Shown one piece after another: positions 52,861-62,500 of a stretch of 64,000 nucleotides of DNA. The position numbers and the translations under genes are program-made. Each line of letters begins with the position of its first letter. The first letter of the stretch is position 1. This stretch comes from Atlanticothrix silvestris CENA357 (GTDB lineage: Bacteria; Cyanobacteriota; Cyanobacteriia; Cyanobacteriales; Nostocaceae), in assembly GCF_016056295.1 (NCBI RefSeq), contig NZ_JAECZB010000006.1, positions 29,850-93,849 on the forward strand, given 5' to 3'. The notes under the pieces are model-generated. The model did no database searches and was not told the origin of the DNA. It saw only the letters and a list, made by a program, of their open reading frames with translations.

Positions 52861-53442
52861 ATGAACTTTAAAACACTAGTCTTTTATGGTTCCTACAGGA
52901 GCGATCGCCAGGGTATTAAAGCTGCCAAATTCATAATTGAGCAGCTCAAGCAAAGAAACCATGAGGTGATTTTTGTAGATGCGAAGGAGTATGACTTTGG
53001 CATCTTAGACCGGATGTATAAGGAGTATGGTAAAGGTCAAGCTCCTGTAAAGATGGAAGAACTGGCAGACCATATCCGAACAGCAGACGGTTTTGTAGTT
53101 GTTGCGGGAGAATATAACCATTCTATTCAGCCAGGGTTGAGCAATCTGATGGATCACTATCTAGAAGAATACTTTTTCCGTCCGGCTGGTATTGTTTCCT
53201 ACTCAGCTGGTGGCTTTGGAGGAGTGCGCGCAGCCATACAGTTACGCGCTTTTTTGTCAGAGATGGGAATGCCTACTATTTCTAGCATTTTTTCCATTTC
53301 CAAAATTGGGGACTCTCTGGATGAAGCAGGCGCTGCACAAGAAGCAGCTTTGACGAAGAGAGTTAGTCGATTTTTGGATGAATTAGAGTGGTATGAACAA
53401 GCATTGCAACGACAAAGAAAAGAAAAAGGAACCCCGTTCTAA
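52861..53442 (+). CDS. NADPH-dependent FMN reductase family protein
   Basis: The 193-residue protein has the flavodoxin-like fold: LVFYGSYRSDRQGIKAAKFI (phosphate loop), VIFVDAKEYDFGILDRMYKEYG, VVVAGEYNHSIQPGLSNLMDHY (PEYN-like loop) and SAGGFGGVRAAIQLR. This family reduces quinones, azo compounds or flavins with NAD(P)H. The upstream GGACTAAAAATGATTCATC lacks a strong ribosome site at this ATG. Monocistronic. Confidence 0.9.
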   Translation: MNFKTLVFYGSYRSDRQGIKAAKFIIEQLKQRNHEVIFVDAKEYDFGILDRMYKEYGKGQAPVKMEELADHIRTADGFVVVAGEYNHSIQPGLSNLMDHYLEEYFFRPAGIVSYSAGGFGGVRAAIQLRAFLSEMGMPTISSIFSISKIGDSLDEAGAAQEAALTKRVSRFLDELEWYEQALQRQRKEKGTPF

Positions 53443-53523
53443 TCAATTCAAAATAAGTACCGTGGGGCAATTATGGAGCGATCGCTTGTGCATAAAGTAG
53501 CATGACGATATTCATTAAAGCTT

Positions 53524-54558
53524 TTAACCGAAGTAATACGATGTATCGTGAGTAGCTGCCCATTCAGGTTTATAGGTGGTAATTGATCGCATATACTGGG
53601 CACGTTCAAAAGCGCTGGGATTTGGGCAATGCTTTTGACTGATACTCCCCTGCATTAGTTGTACTGATTCGTATTTATGTTTTTGCATCCATTCGCGCAT
53701 TTCCTGCTCAATCACTCGAATGTGGTTGATCCCATGTCGTAGCAGTACCGAGCAAAGCATCGTAATCTTAGCACCAGCCATGAGCATTTTTAGCGCATCA
53801 TCGCCCCTATGAATACCGCTAGTTGCAGCCAAATCGGCGTGAATGCGACCATAGAGAATTGCAATCCAGCGCAGAGGTAATCGCATTGATTGCGGTGTAC
53901 TTAACAGCACATTGGGTTCAATATCAAGGAGATTGAGATTAATATCCGGTTGGTAAAAGCGGTTAAACATTACCAAAGCATCAGCCCCCACCTCATCTAA
54001 ACGTTTTGCCATATTTGCTGTATTGGTTAAGTATGGGCTGAGTTTGACTGCTAGGGGGATAGTTACTACTGCTTTGACTGCACTAAGAATATCAATATAA
54101 GTCTGCTCAATTTGCTCACTTGTCAGTTCCATATCAGTAGGGACATAATAAATATTCAATTCCAGTGCATCTGCTCCCGCTTGCTGAATTTGTTTAGCGT
54201 AGTTTGTCCATCCACCAACAGATGAGCCATTGAGACTGGCAATAATTGGAATGTTTACCTTCTGCTTAGCTTTATGGATATGCTCTAAATAAGTTTCTGG
54301 CCCTACTCGAAAGTTGATTGAATCAGGGAAGTAAGTTAAGGCTTCCGCAAAACTTTCAGTTCCTTGGGTCAGGTGATGGTGCAGTTCAAAACGTTCCAGA
54401 CGCAACTGTTCCTCAAATAATGAATGCATCACTACTGCTGCTGCACCTGCATCTTCCATCTGCCGAATATTGTCAATGTCTTCAGACAGAGGAGATGCAG
54501 AGGGAACAAGAGGCGATCGCAATTTCATTCCCATATAAGTTGTAGACAAATCCATCAT
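53524..54558 (-). CDS. Dihydroorotate dehydrogenase-like FMN protein
   Basis: I choose ATG 54558 (MMDLSTTYMGMKLRSPLVPSASPL), preceded by AGGAG; the longer frame begins inside nifJ. The 344-residue protein has the DHOD-type TIM barrel: NIPIIASLNGSSVGGWTNYA, DALELNIYYVP, AVKLSPYLTNTANMAKRLDE, and IHRGDDALKMLMAGAKITMLCSVLL. The catalytic base is not the usual Cys or Ser in a clear way. It is not PyrD of the normal type and may use another substrate. It lies 14 bp downstream of nifJ on the same strand, a pairing I recall in other cyanobacteria, so it may act with PFOR. Confidence 0.85.
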   Translation of the reverse strand: MMDLSTTYMGMKLRSPLVPSASPLSEDIDNIRQMEDAGAAAVVMHSLFEEQLRLERFELHHHLTQGTESFAEALTYFPDSINFRVGPETYLEHIHKAKQKVNIPIIASLNGSSVGGWTNYAKQIQQAGADALELNIYYVPTDMELTSEQIEQTYIDILSAVKAVVTIPLAVKLSPYLTNTANMAKRLDEVGADALVMFNRFYQPDINLNLLDIEPNVLLSTPQSMRLPLRWIAILYGRIHADLAATSGIHRGDDALKMLMAGAKITMLCSVLLRHGINHIRVIEQEMREWMQKHKYESVQLMQGSISQKHCPNPSAFERAQYMRSITTYKPEWAATHDTSYYFG

Positions 54559-54572
54559 TATTACTCCTATTT

Positions 54573-57500
54573 TTAATACTTTCTTGCAGCCAAATATTGA
54601 TACATCTGCCAACGGGTTTTCACATCTGCTTGAGCTTCTTTAAGTAACTGCTGTGCTGCTTCTTGGTTACTTTTAGTTAACATTTTGAAGCGATTTTCTA
54701 GATACATATATTGCTCTAGCGGTAACTTTGGTGTACGCGAATCTAGTTGTAGTGGGTTTTCTCCTTGCTTGATGCGGTCTGGATTAAATCGATACAGTAA
54801 CCATTGGCCTGAATCAACAGCAGCTTTTTGATTCTGCATTGCTGTACTCATGTTGATCCCGTGGGCAATACAATGACTGTAGGCAATAATTAGCGATGGG
54901 CCTTGATAAGCTTCAGCTTCTAAGAATGCCTTGAGGGTGTGTTCATCTCGTGCGCCCATTGCGACGCTAGCAATATAGACATTGCCGTAAGTCATAGCCA
55001 TCAAACCCAAGTCTTTTTTAGGTGCAACTTTACCCCCAGACGCAAATTTGGCTACAGCTGCTTTCGGTGTGGCTTTGGACATTTGTCCACCTGTATTGGA
55101 ATAAACTTCAGTATCGAGGATGAGAATATTCACGTTGTGTCCACTGGCTAAAACGTGATCCAGTCCACCAAAACCGATATCGTAACCCCAGCCATCACCA
55201 CCAATAATCCAAACACTCTTTTTCACTAAATAATCAGCAATACTCAGGAGTTGCTTGGCTTTGTTTGTCAGCGGCGATTGACTAGTGATAATTGCTTCTA
55301 ACTGTTGCTTCAAGATAGCAATTCGTTCGCGTTGTTCCCAAATATCAGCTTCATCTTTTTGTTCGGCATTGAGAATACTATTTGCCAGTTCTTCACCCAC
55401 ATCTGTTGCTAGTTGTTTGAGTAATTCAGCGGCAAATTCTGCTTGTTTATCAATCGAGATGCGAAAACCAAGTCCAAATTCGGCGTTATCTTCAAATAAC
55501 GAATTTGACCAAGCTGGCCCACGTCCTGCGGCGTTGTGCGTCCAAGGTGTGGTGGGTAAATTACCGCCATAGATAGAAGAACAACCAGTGGCATTGGCAA
55601 CAATCATGCGATCGCCAAACAACTGTGTTGCTAATTTAATATAAGGTGTCTCGCCACAACCAGCGCAAGCCCCAGAAAATTCAAACAATGGTTCTTGCAT
55701 CTGTTGCTGGTTAATATGAGTCAGCTTGAGATGGCTTCTATCTGGATTGGGAATATTCAAAAAGAAATCCCAATTTTCCCGTTCTTGTTCGCGTAATGGT
55801 CTTTGCGGTTCCATGTTAATGGCTTTGCGGCGTAGTTCTGATTTATTCTTCGCCGGACAAACATCTACGCAAATTCCGCAGCCTGTACAATCTTCTGCTG
55901 CCACTTGGATAGTATATTTCAAACCTTGCCAATCGTGGTCTTTGGCATTGGCACTCTTAAACGTTGATGGTGCATCTTCTAACTGGTGAGGTTCGTAAAC
56001 TTTACTGCGAATAACGCTATGAGGACACACCATCACGCACTTACCACACTGAATGCAGACATCTGTATCCCAAACGGGTATTTCTTGGGCAATGTTACGC
56101 TTTTCCCATTTCGCCGTTCCAGTAGGATAAGTACCGTCTGCGGGTAAAGCACTAACTGGTAATTCATCTCCTTCACGGGCAATCATTTTACCTAAAACAT
56201 CGCGGACAAATGGGGGTGCAGCATCAAGAATTGGGGATTGTTTTTCTTTCCTATTCCCTATTCCCAATTCCCTATTCCCCACTTCAAACAAATTTTTCAA
56301 AGTGGTATCTACTGCGTTGATATTCATCTGCACAATTTCATCACCTTTCTTGCCGTAAGTCTTGCGAATGGATTTTTTAATTTCCGCGATCACTTCTTCT
56401 CGTGGTAATACACCCGATAAAGTGAAGAAACAAACCTGCATGACTGTGTTAATTCTGCCAGCCATGCCTGCTTGACGAGCGACTTTATAGGCATTAATTA
56501 CATAAAACTTCAGATTTTTTTGAATAATTTGCTCTTGTATTGCTAACGGCAGATACTCCCAAATTTCATCCTTTTCATAAGGAGAATTAACTAAGAATAT
56601 TCCACCTAGTACGATGTCTTTCAAAATTGGGAACTTTTCGAGAAAATCCCATTGATGACAGGCGACAAAGTTAGCTTTGCTGATTAAATAGGTTGAGCGA
56701 ATCGGTTGTGAACCAAAACGTAGGTAAGAAACTGTAACAGAACCTGATTTCTTGGAGTCGTAGACAAAATAGCCTTGAGCGTAATTGTTGGTTTCTTCGC
56801 CAATAATCTTGATTGAGTTTTTATTAGCACCTACTGTACCATCTGCACCCAAACCATAAAAAATTGCTCGGATTATATTGTCCGGTTCGATACTAAATTC
56901 GGGTTCATAATCTAAGCTGGTGTGAGTAACATCATCATTTATTCCCACAGTAAAATGATTTTTTGGTTCAACTGTAGCAAGGTTATCAAAGATAGCTTTA
57001 ACCATCGCTGGCGTGAATTCTTTAGAAGATAAACCATAACGACCACCGACGACTTGAGGAGGGCAAGAGAGGGAGACGGGGAGAGTGGGGGAAATGCTTT
57101 GCTGTGCTTTCAATGCTTCATAAATTGCATTTACCACATCTAAATAGAGAGGTTCACCAGATGCGCCTGGTTCTTTGGTGCGGTCTAAAACTGTCATGCT
57201 ACGGATAGTGTCTGGTAAAGCAGCAACAAATCGCACAGCATCGAATGGGCGATATAGTCGTACTTTCAAAACGCCCACTTTCTCACCACGGGCACTAAGG
57301 TAATCTACTGTTTCATGTACAGCCTCGCAACCAGAACCCATCAGCACAATAACTCTTTCGGCTGCTGGGTCGCCGTGATATTCAAATAGTTGGTACTGTC
57401 GCCCAGTCATCTCGGCAAATTCGTCCATGACTTTCTGGGTGATGTCTGCACAAGCTAAATAGTAAGGATTGACAGTTTCCCTGGCTTGAAAGTAGACATC

Positions 57501-58169
57501 AGGGTTTTGGGTTGTACCGCGCAAAACAGGTTTATCGGGAGTGAGGGCGCGTGAGCGATGGGCGAATACTAATTCATCGGGAATAAAGTTACGTAGATCT
57601 TCTTCTATTAAAGTTTCTATTTTGTTAATTTCGTGGGAGGTACGAAAGCCATCAAAAAAATGCAGAAAGGGTATCCGTGATTCTAAAGTTGCTCGTGTTG
57701 CTATCAAAGCAAAGTCCTGTGCTTCTTGGACTGATGCGGCACACAACATAGCAAAACCAGTACCCCGCGCTGCCATAACATCGCTGTGGTCGCCAAAAAT
57801 AGAGAGGGCTTGTGCAGCTAGCGATCGCGCGGCAATATGAAATACTGTAGGTGTTAATTCCCCAGCAATTTTGTACATATTTGGGATCATCAACAATAAT
57901 CCCTGCGATGCTGTAAATGTGGTTGTCAGCGAACCAGTTTGCAAAGCCCCATGTACAGCACCAGCCACACCGCCTTCACTCTGCATCTGTACCACCGACG
58001 GAACAGTACCCCAAATGTTGGGTTTGCCTTCACTAGCCCAAGCATCTGCCCACTCAGCCATTGGTGAAGAAGGTGTAATTGGGTAAATCGCAATGACCTC
58101 ATTCAGTCGATAGACAATTTGAGCAACAGCCTCATTGCCGTCTATGGTTGCATAGCTTTTCTTGTTCAT
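54573..58169 (-). CDS. nifJ: Pyruvate:ferredoxin (flavodoxin) oxidoreductase
   Basis: NifJ oxidises pyruvate to acetyl-CoA and reduces ferredoxin or flavodoxin. The 1198-residue product has the fused PFOR layout: PITPSSPMAEWADAW, the CoA/gamma domain, two [4Fe-4S] clusters (CIQCGKCVMVCP and CTGCGICVDVCP), the proximal cluster cysteines CAGCGETPY, and the TPP motif GDGWGYDIGFGGLDH...DTEVYSNTGGQ. The length is normal. Residues ~637-652 (VGNRELGIGNRKEKQSP) are encoded by four CCTATTC-type heptamers at 56250-56277 on the plus strand, an in-frame tandem repeat at a linker. It faces psbA divergently across 490 bp. Confidence 0.97.
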   Translation of the reverse strand: MNKKSYATIDGNEAVAQIVYRLNEVIAIYPITPSSPMAEWADAWASEGKPNIWGTVPSVVQMQSEGGVAGAVHGALQTGSLTTTFTASQGLLLMIPNMYKIAGELTPTVFHIAARSLAAQALSIFGDHSDVMAARGTGFAMLCAASVQEAQDFALIATRATLESRIPFLHFFDGFRTSHEINKIETLIEEDLRNFIPDELVFAHRSRALTPDKPVLRGTTQNPDVYFQARETVNPYYLACADITQKVMDEFAEMTGRQYQLFEYHGDPAAERVIVLMGSGCEAVHETVDYLSARGEKVGVLKVRLYRPFDAVRFVAALPDTIRSMTVLDRTKEPGASGEPLYLDVVNAIYEALKAQQSISPTLPVSLSCPPQVVGGRYGLSSKEFTPAMVKAIFDNLATVEPKNHFTVGINDDVTHTSLDYEPEFSIEPDNIIRAIFYGLGADGTVGANKNSIKIIGEETNNYAQGYFVYDSKKSGSVTVSYLRFGSQPIRSTYLISKANFVACHQWDFLEKFPILKDIVLGGIFLVNSPYEKDEIWEYLPLAIQEQIIQKNLKFYVINAYKVARQAGMAGRINTVMQVCFFTLSGVLPREEVIAEIKKSIRKTYGKKGDEIVQMNINAVDTTLKNLFEVGNRELGIGNRKEKQSPILDAAPPFVRDVLGKMIAREGDELPVSALPADGTYPTGTAKWEKRNIAQEIPVWDTDVCIQCGKCVMVCPHSVIRSKVYEPHQLEDAPSTFKSANAKDHDWQGLKYTIQVAAEDCTGCGICVDVCPAKNKSELRRKAINMEPQRPLREQERENWDFFLNIPNPDRSHLKLTHINQQQMQEPLFEFSGACAGCGETPYIKLATQLFGDRMIVANATGCSSIYGGNLPTTPWTHNAAGRGPAWSNSLFEDNAEFGLGFRISIDKQAEFAAELLKQLATDVGEELANSILNAEQKDEADIWEQRERIAILKQQLEAIITSQSPLTNKAKQLLSIADYLVKKSVWIIGGDGWGYDIGFGGLDHVLASGHNVNILILDTEVYSNTGGQMSKATPKAAVAKFASGGKVAPKKDLGLMAMTYGNVYIASVAMGARDEHTLKAFLEAEAYQGPSLIIAYSHCIAHGINMSTAMQNQKAAVDSGQWLLYRFNPDRIKQGENPLQLDSRTPKLPLEQYMYLENRFKMLTKSNQEAAQQLLKEAQADVKTRWQMYQYLAARKY

Positions 58170-58659
58170 CTTCTGGCACCTATATCTCTAAGGGCTAGCA
58201 ATGACTAAGCTGAATCTATTTTTGACATTAGGACAAGAAGTTGAGAAACTTGTGAAGACTGGAGACGTTCGCCACTCCCAGTTTCAGCTATTGGTGATAA
58301 GCTGTAGCCTAATTCAAAGTTCACTCCTGGTACTTTTATCCACCAAGCTTGCAGACAATAAGCATACAGAGCTTGAGTCAGAGCAACAAGCGATCGCATT
58401 TACTGCTAGTCCCATAACCTGAATCTTGACAAAATTTAAGTTTTAATAAGCACCATATTTCCTCACAAGTTCCTCAAAATCTTTTTCTAACTTTAAGTTG
58501 AAAGTCCTGATTTAGCTTCATTCGCCTTGAGAATTCACAATTTTACCTATTAGAAATATTGAAATTGTTGAAACAACAATGTCTCATTCATCATAGATAG
58601 ACATCTGACAAAAGTAGTTAGAAAAATTTGAACTTGTAATTGCTTAGGAGGTACAGACC
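58170..58659. other. Divergent promoter region between nifJ and the psbA variant
   Basis: 490 bases holding both promoters. An open frame at 58201-58422 is not recognised and was rejected. AGGAGGTACAGACC before the psbA ATG is a strong ribosome site. No NtcA (GTA-N8-TAC) site was seen in 58423-58659; the rest was not scanned systematically. Confidence 0.5.
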
Positions 58660-59730
58660 ATGAGTACCATTGTTCAACGTCGAAGAGAATTTAATTTTTT
58701 TGATTTATGGGATAGTTTTTGTCGCTGGATTACTAGCACAGAAAATCGGATTTACATCGGTTGGTTTGGTGTATTGATGATTCCCACTTTGTTGGCTGCC
58801 ACCACCTGTTTTATTTTGGCTTTTATTGCCGCTCCCAGCGTAGATATGGATGGCATTCGTGAACCTATCATAGGTTCACTGATGGATGGTAATAACTTAA
58901 TTACAGCCGCAGTTGTACCGACCTCTGCTGCCATTGGTTTGCACTTTTATCCTATCTGGGAAGCTGCATCAATCGATGAGTGGCTCTACAATGGTGGGCC
59001 ATATCAGTTGATTGTGTTGCATTTTCTTATTGGTATTTGGTGCTATTTAGGACAACTTTGGGAACTGAGCTATCGTTTGGGAATGCGCCCTTGGATAGCA
59101 ATTGCCTATTCTGCACCCGTCATCGCCGCTACTTCAGTTTTGCTAGTTTACCCTATTGGTCAAGGTAGTTTTTCGGATGGTTTACCTTTGGGAATTGCTG
59201 GAACTTTCCACTTTATGTTAGCTTTCCAAGGCGATCACAATATCCTTATGCACCCGTTTCACATGTTAGGTGTAGCAGGTGTATTCGGCGGCGCACTTTT
59301 GAGTTCTTTGCACGGTTCTTTAGTGACTTCAACGCTAATTCGGAATACCGATGAAAATGAATCAATTAATGCCAAATATAAATTAGGTCAGCAGAAAGTC
59401 ACCTACAATTATTTGGCAGGACACTATGGCTTCTTGGGGCGGTTGTTGATTCCTACCTTTGCTAGCAAAAACCATCGGGCGTTTCATTTTTTATTAGCAG
59501 CATTACCAATTGTAGGTATTTGGTTCGCAGCGATGGGTATATGTTCAATGGCATTTAATATCAATGGGTTGAACTTTAATCATTCCATCTTAGATAGTCA
59601 GGGTGAAGTAATTAGAACTAACGCTGATATTCTCAACCGTGCCAATCTTGGTATAAGTGCAATGCACGCTCCTAATGTCCATAATTTTCCTTTGATTCTG
59701 TCTAGTGGTCAGCCTATTCCAGTTAGTTAA
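58660..59730 (+). CDS. Divergent photosystem II D1 protein (rogue/sentinel D1 type)
   Basis: The 356-residue protein is clearly a D1 homologue, with TyrZ equivalent at residue 164 ([12 protein letters not shown]), Asp equivalent to D1-170 at 173, His190 equivalent at 193, and P680 His at 201. After one inserted residue the offset is +4. Several ligands of the Mn4Ca cluster are changed: Glu189 to Asp (FQGDHN), Glu333 to Ala and Asp342 to Ile ([13 protein letters not shown]), and Ala344 to Ser, with a different tail. His332 and His337 remain. The QB-site Ser264 and Phe265 are Ala and Ser. The QD signature reported for the chlorophyll f synthase ChlF is absent (GQLWELS). It matches the rogue/sentinel class, expected to assemble PSII without water oxidation. 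Neighbours are nifJ and hox. Confidence 0.85.
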   Translation: MSTIVQRRREFNFFDLWDSFCRWITSTENRIYIGWFGVLMIPTLLAATTCFILAFIAAPSVDMDGIREPIIGSLMDGNNLITAAVVPTSAAIGLHFYPIWEAASIDEWLYNGGPYQLIVLHFLIGIWCYLGQLWELSYRLGMRPWIAIAYSAPVIAATSVLLVYPIGQGSFSDGLPLGIAGTFHFMLAFQGDHNILMHPFHMLGVAGVFGGALLSSLHGSLVTSTLIRNTDENESINAKYKLGQQKVTYNYLAGHYGFLGRLLIPTFASKNHRAFHFLLAALPIVGIWFAAMGICSMAFNINGLNFNHSILDSQGEVIRTNADILNRANLGISAMHAPNVHNFPLILSSGQPIPVS

Positions 59731-59880
59731 AGGGCTAACCCTCCCGCAGCACTGGACTCACCGCCTGCGCGGGTTTCAGATGAGTCCGCTTGCGCGGACT
59801 ACCCTGCGGGAACGCCAAGGGCGAACGTTTGTGTAGCCCCAGACTTCTAGTCTGAGGGCGATCTGAAGAGTTTGGCTTAA
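59731..59880. repeat. Dispersed palindromic repeat after psbA
   Basis: GC-rich sequence with nested inverted repeats: GAGTCCGCTTGCGCGGACTA, CCGCCTGCGCGGG, and CAGACTTCTAGTCTG. It is a Nostoc-type intergenic repeat and may also act as terminator for psbA. Confidence 0.6.
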
Positions 59881-59939
59881 ATACTCATCTACATGGGTTT
59901 TATCAGAAAATATCCGATCAAGTTAAGGAGCTAACTATC

Positions 59940-60131
59940 ATGCAAAAAGAATATATGGAGATTTTAGAAGCATTAATTGATAAATTGACATTATCGGCAA
60001 TCTTAGAAATGTTAGAGCGAATATGCCATAAAAAAGCGGAAAATCTGAGAACTCATTGGCAAGATGAAACTTCAGCAAAGTTTTGGGATAAAGCTGCTAG
60101 ACAGATAGAACAGATAAATGTTGATGTTTAA
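59940..60131 (+). CDS. Small conserved-looking protein downstream of the D1 variant
   Basis: The 63-residue protein has a good ribosome site (AAGGAG 10-11 bases before the ATG). It is highly helical and charged: EYMEILEALIDKLTLSAILEML, ICHKKAENLRTHWQDETSAKFW, DKAARQIEQIN. The pattern ICxxKAExLRxxWQDExxAKxWxK resembles small cyanobacterial proteins of unknown function. The same strand as psbA and 209 bp downstream suggest a shared condition, not a shared transcript. No membrane span. Confidence 0.6.
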   Translation: MQKEYMEILEALIDKLTLSAILEMLERICHKKAENLRTHWQDETSAKFWDKAARQIEQINVDV

Positions 60132-60359
60132 GGATGTGCGTAGGCATCGCTAACTATGTGAAGCATGATGTGAGGTCTTGAGGAGAGATGAGGAGTTTTG
60201 TATTCACGCTTTCATACTTTTGTTATCCTACCATTAGGCATTATCGCGCTCGGTAGATTTGCATTTTTAAATACAAATTACAAAAGAATGAATGTTGAAT
60301 GTTATGATAGAACTTTTGTATTGTAGTTGCGTTATTTTTAAGCAAGAATTCAGAATAGA
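60132..60359. other. Intergenic, convergent region before hoxH
   Basis: 228 bases between convergent genes. AT-rich, no clear terminator stem noticed on either strand. Confidence 0.4.
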
Positions 60360-61808
60360 TTAATCTCGCCAAACTTCATTTACAACACTTCCATCTTTCC
60401 CAACTAATTGAATATGCAAAGGCATTTGCCCCGCCGCATGAGTTGAACAACTCAAACAAGGGTCAAAAGCTCTGATTCCCGCTTCAACACGGTTTAACAT
60501 ACCTTCAGGAATTTCTGAGCCGTGAATAAAATGCCGGGCAATTTGAGCAACTGTGCGATTCATCGCTAAATTATTTTGACCTGTGGCAATTACTAAATTG
60601 ATTTTCTGAAGTAACCCATTTTCATCAACTTGATAATGGTGAAATAATGTACCGCGTGGTGCTTCACTTACACCTACTCCTTCTAATTGATTAATGCCAG
60701 CATCAGCACGCAATTTTGTAGACATTAAATCTGGGTCGTCTATGATAATTTCTATGCGTTCAATACAAGCCAGAATTTCAATTAAGCGGGCGTAATGATA
60801 GAAAAATGATGAGCTGACAGTGCCTTGACCTCTATCTCTAAATTCTCTCAGTTCTGTATCAGCTAAAGGCGTACCAATGTGACTACAAATATTCAAACGT
60901 GCTAGTGGGCCTACACGATAAACACCACTATCCAAACGACAATGATCGCTTTGGTCAGGATAACCCAAAGGACGATAGTAGGGAGACTTTAAATAGGAAT
61001 CTGGTTGAACTGCTTCACCAATAAATTTTTGATAATGAGTTGCATCGAGTTTATCAGCAATGATATTTCCAGCACTATCTACAAAACGGATATGTCCGTC
61101 GTAGTTTTCCCACAAACCATCGGGAGTAACTAACCCCATAAATAAGCTAGGAAAATTCCCGAATGTTTGCACTTCTTTTTGATAATCATTGAGTAAGCGT
61201 TTAAATCTACCTAGTGCATCTAAGATTATGGTGCGTGCTTCCGGGATGCGGTTTTGAATATGGGTGCGTCCTTCCTCGGATAATGGCTCGCGGACACCAC
61301 CAGGAATTGCCCATGATGGATGTATTTTACGTCCTCCCAATTGTTCAATAATTTCTTGTCCAAATTGACGCAAGCGAATTCCGCCACGCGCGAGTTCTGG
61401 TTCTGCTGCAATTAAGCCAAATACATTGCGTTTTTGGGGGTCGCTATCCATTCCTAATAATAAATCTGGGGCGCTGAGGTGGAAGAAACTCAGGGCGTGA
61501 GATTGGATAATTTGTCCCAAATTCATCAAACGACGCAGTTTTTCGGCTGCTTTAGGAATTGTAACTGCAAGGATGCGATCGCCTGCTTTGGCAGAAGCTA
61601 ATAAATGACTCACCGGACAAATTCCACAAATTCGCGCTGTAATTCCTGGCATTTCCCAAAGCGGACGACCTTCACAAAATTTCTCAAAGCCACGAAATTC
61701 TGTGACATGAAAACGAGCATCGCTGACTTGTCCTGTATCGTCCAGATAAATACTGATTTTAGCGTGTCCTTCAATTCGAGTAACTGGGTCAATGATTATT
61801 TTTTTCAT
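60360..61808 (-). CDS. hoxH: Bidirectional [NiFe] hydrogenase large subunit
   Basis: HoxH carries the NiFe active site of the NAD(P)-linked bidirectional hydrogenase. The 482-residue product has the L1 motif [10 protein letters not shown] (Cys61, Cys64) and the L2 motif DPCLSCSTH (Cys451, Cys454). The endopeptidase HoxW would cut after His457, removing a 25-residue tail. [33 protein letters not shown] and [12 protein letters not shown] are typical. Last of the hox genes here; the CBS gene precedes it by 12 bp. Confidence 0.97.
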   Translation of the reverse strand: MKKIIIDPVTRIEGHAKISIYLDDTGQVSDARFHVTEFRGFEKFCEGRPLWEMPGITARICGICPVSHLLASAKAGDRILAVTIPKAAEKLRRLMNLGQIIQSHALSFFHLSAPDLLLGMDSDPQKRNVFGLIAAEPELARGGIRLRQFGQEIIEQLGGRKIHPSWAIPGGVREPLSEEGRTHIQNRIPEARTIILDALGRFKRLLNDYQKEVQTFGNFPSLFMGLVTPDGLWENYDGHIRFVDSAGNIIADKLDATHYQKFIGEAVQPDSYLKSPYYRPLGYPDQSDHCRLDSGVYRVGPLARLNICSHIGTPLADTELREFRDRGQGTVSSSFFYHYARLIEILACIERIEIIIDDPDLMSTKLRADAGINQLEGVGVSEAPRGTLFHHYQVDENGLLQKINLVIATGQNNLAMNRTVAQIARHFIHGSEIPEGMLNRVEAGIRAFDPCLSCSTHAAGQMPLHIQLVGKDGSVVNEVWRD

Positions 61809-61820
61809 AACCGTCTCAGA

Positions 61821-62441
61821 TTAACCACTACACCAGGTGTCATAAATTCCTTTAGCTTCTGGATATTCATCACAGTATTCTTCAAAGGCTGTTTTTACGA
61901 CTTTCTCTGCTCGTTGATGTGCAATCTCGGCTTGTAATTCCTCGATTATCTCCCAAGCAGCAGCACATTCTTCTGAATGGATACCTCTTTGATCGCAAAC
62001 GATACGAGCTTGTTTAATTTCGTCCTGAAGTTGTTGTTCTAGCAGAATAGTTTGGGGTTGCTCAAGAAATTTACTATTAGCTAAAATGTCAGCCAGGGAA
62101 ATGATACCAACTAGTTTGCCCTGAATAACAGGCGCCCTGTGTAAATTATGGTCGGCAAATAGTCGTGCTACGTATTCTAAGCCAAGGTCAGGATTGACAA
62201 CGATACAAGGCTTAGTCATCACCTCATAAACACGTACCTTACTGGGATCTTTGCCATAGGCAATTACTTTATACACAATATCACTTTCGGTAATCATGCC
62301 GTAGGCATCTTGTTCATGGCGACGATCTACAATCAACGCTTTCCAGTCCCTTACTCTTAAGAGTTTGACTGCTTCAGCCACCGTTGCAGAACTGCGAATT
62401 GTGGCAACATCTTTAGTCATAATGTCTACAGCTTTTAACAT
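61821..62441 (-). CDS. Two-CBS-domain protein inside the hox cluster
   Basis: I choose ATG 62441 (MLKAVDIMTKDVATI), preceded by GAGGAGATTGACT; the longer frame uses a TTG. The 206-residue protein has two CBS domains: MTKDVATIRSSATVAEAVKLLRVRDWKALIV...YGMITESDIV, and VMTKPCIVVNPDLGLEYVARLF...VGIISLADIL. A C-terminal helical segment follows (LEQQLQDEIKQARIVCDQRG, EECAAAWEIIEELQAEIAHQRAEKV). CBS pairs bind adenine nucleotides, so it may regulate the hydrogenase by energy or redox charge. It lies between hoxY and hoxH, 60 bp after hoxY and 12 bp before hoxH. Confidence 0.85.
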   Translation of the reverse strand: MLKAVDIMTKDVATIRSSATVAEAVKLLRVRDWKALIVDRRHEQDAYGMITESDIVYKVIAYGKDPSKVRVYEVMTKPCIVVNPDLGLEYVARLFADHNLHRAPVIQGKLVGIISLADILANSKFLEQPQTILLEQQLQDEIKQARIVCDQRGIHSEECAAAWEIIEELQAEIAHQRAEKVVKTAFEEYCDEYPEAKGIYDTWCSG

Positions 62442-62500
62442 AGTCAATCTCCTCAAAAACCTTTTACAATTGTTGATTTACTTATTAGGAAGATAATTCA

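Noticed and set aside
52644..52871. 75-codon frame over the second MITE copy
   Set aside because: The translation is that of the fold-back element and is explained by it.
58201..58422. 73-codon frame in the nifJ-psbA promoter region
   Set aside because: Weak composition and no domain; overlaps an equally long open frame on the other strand.
58660..59730. Chlorophyll f synthase (ChlF)
   Set aside because: The QD pair reported for ChlF is not present (GQLWELS at that place), and the pattern of lost Mn ligands fits the rogue/sentinel class.
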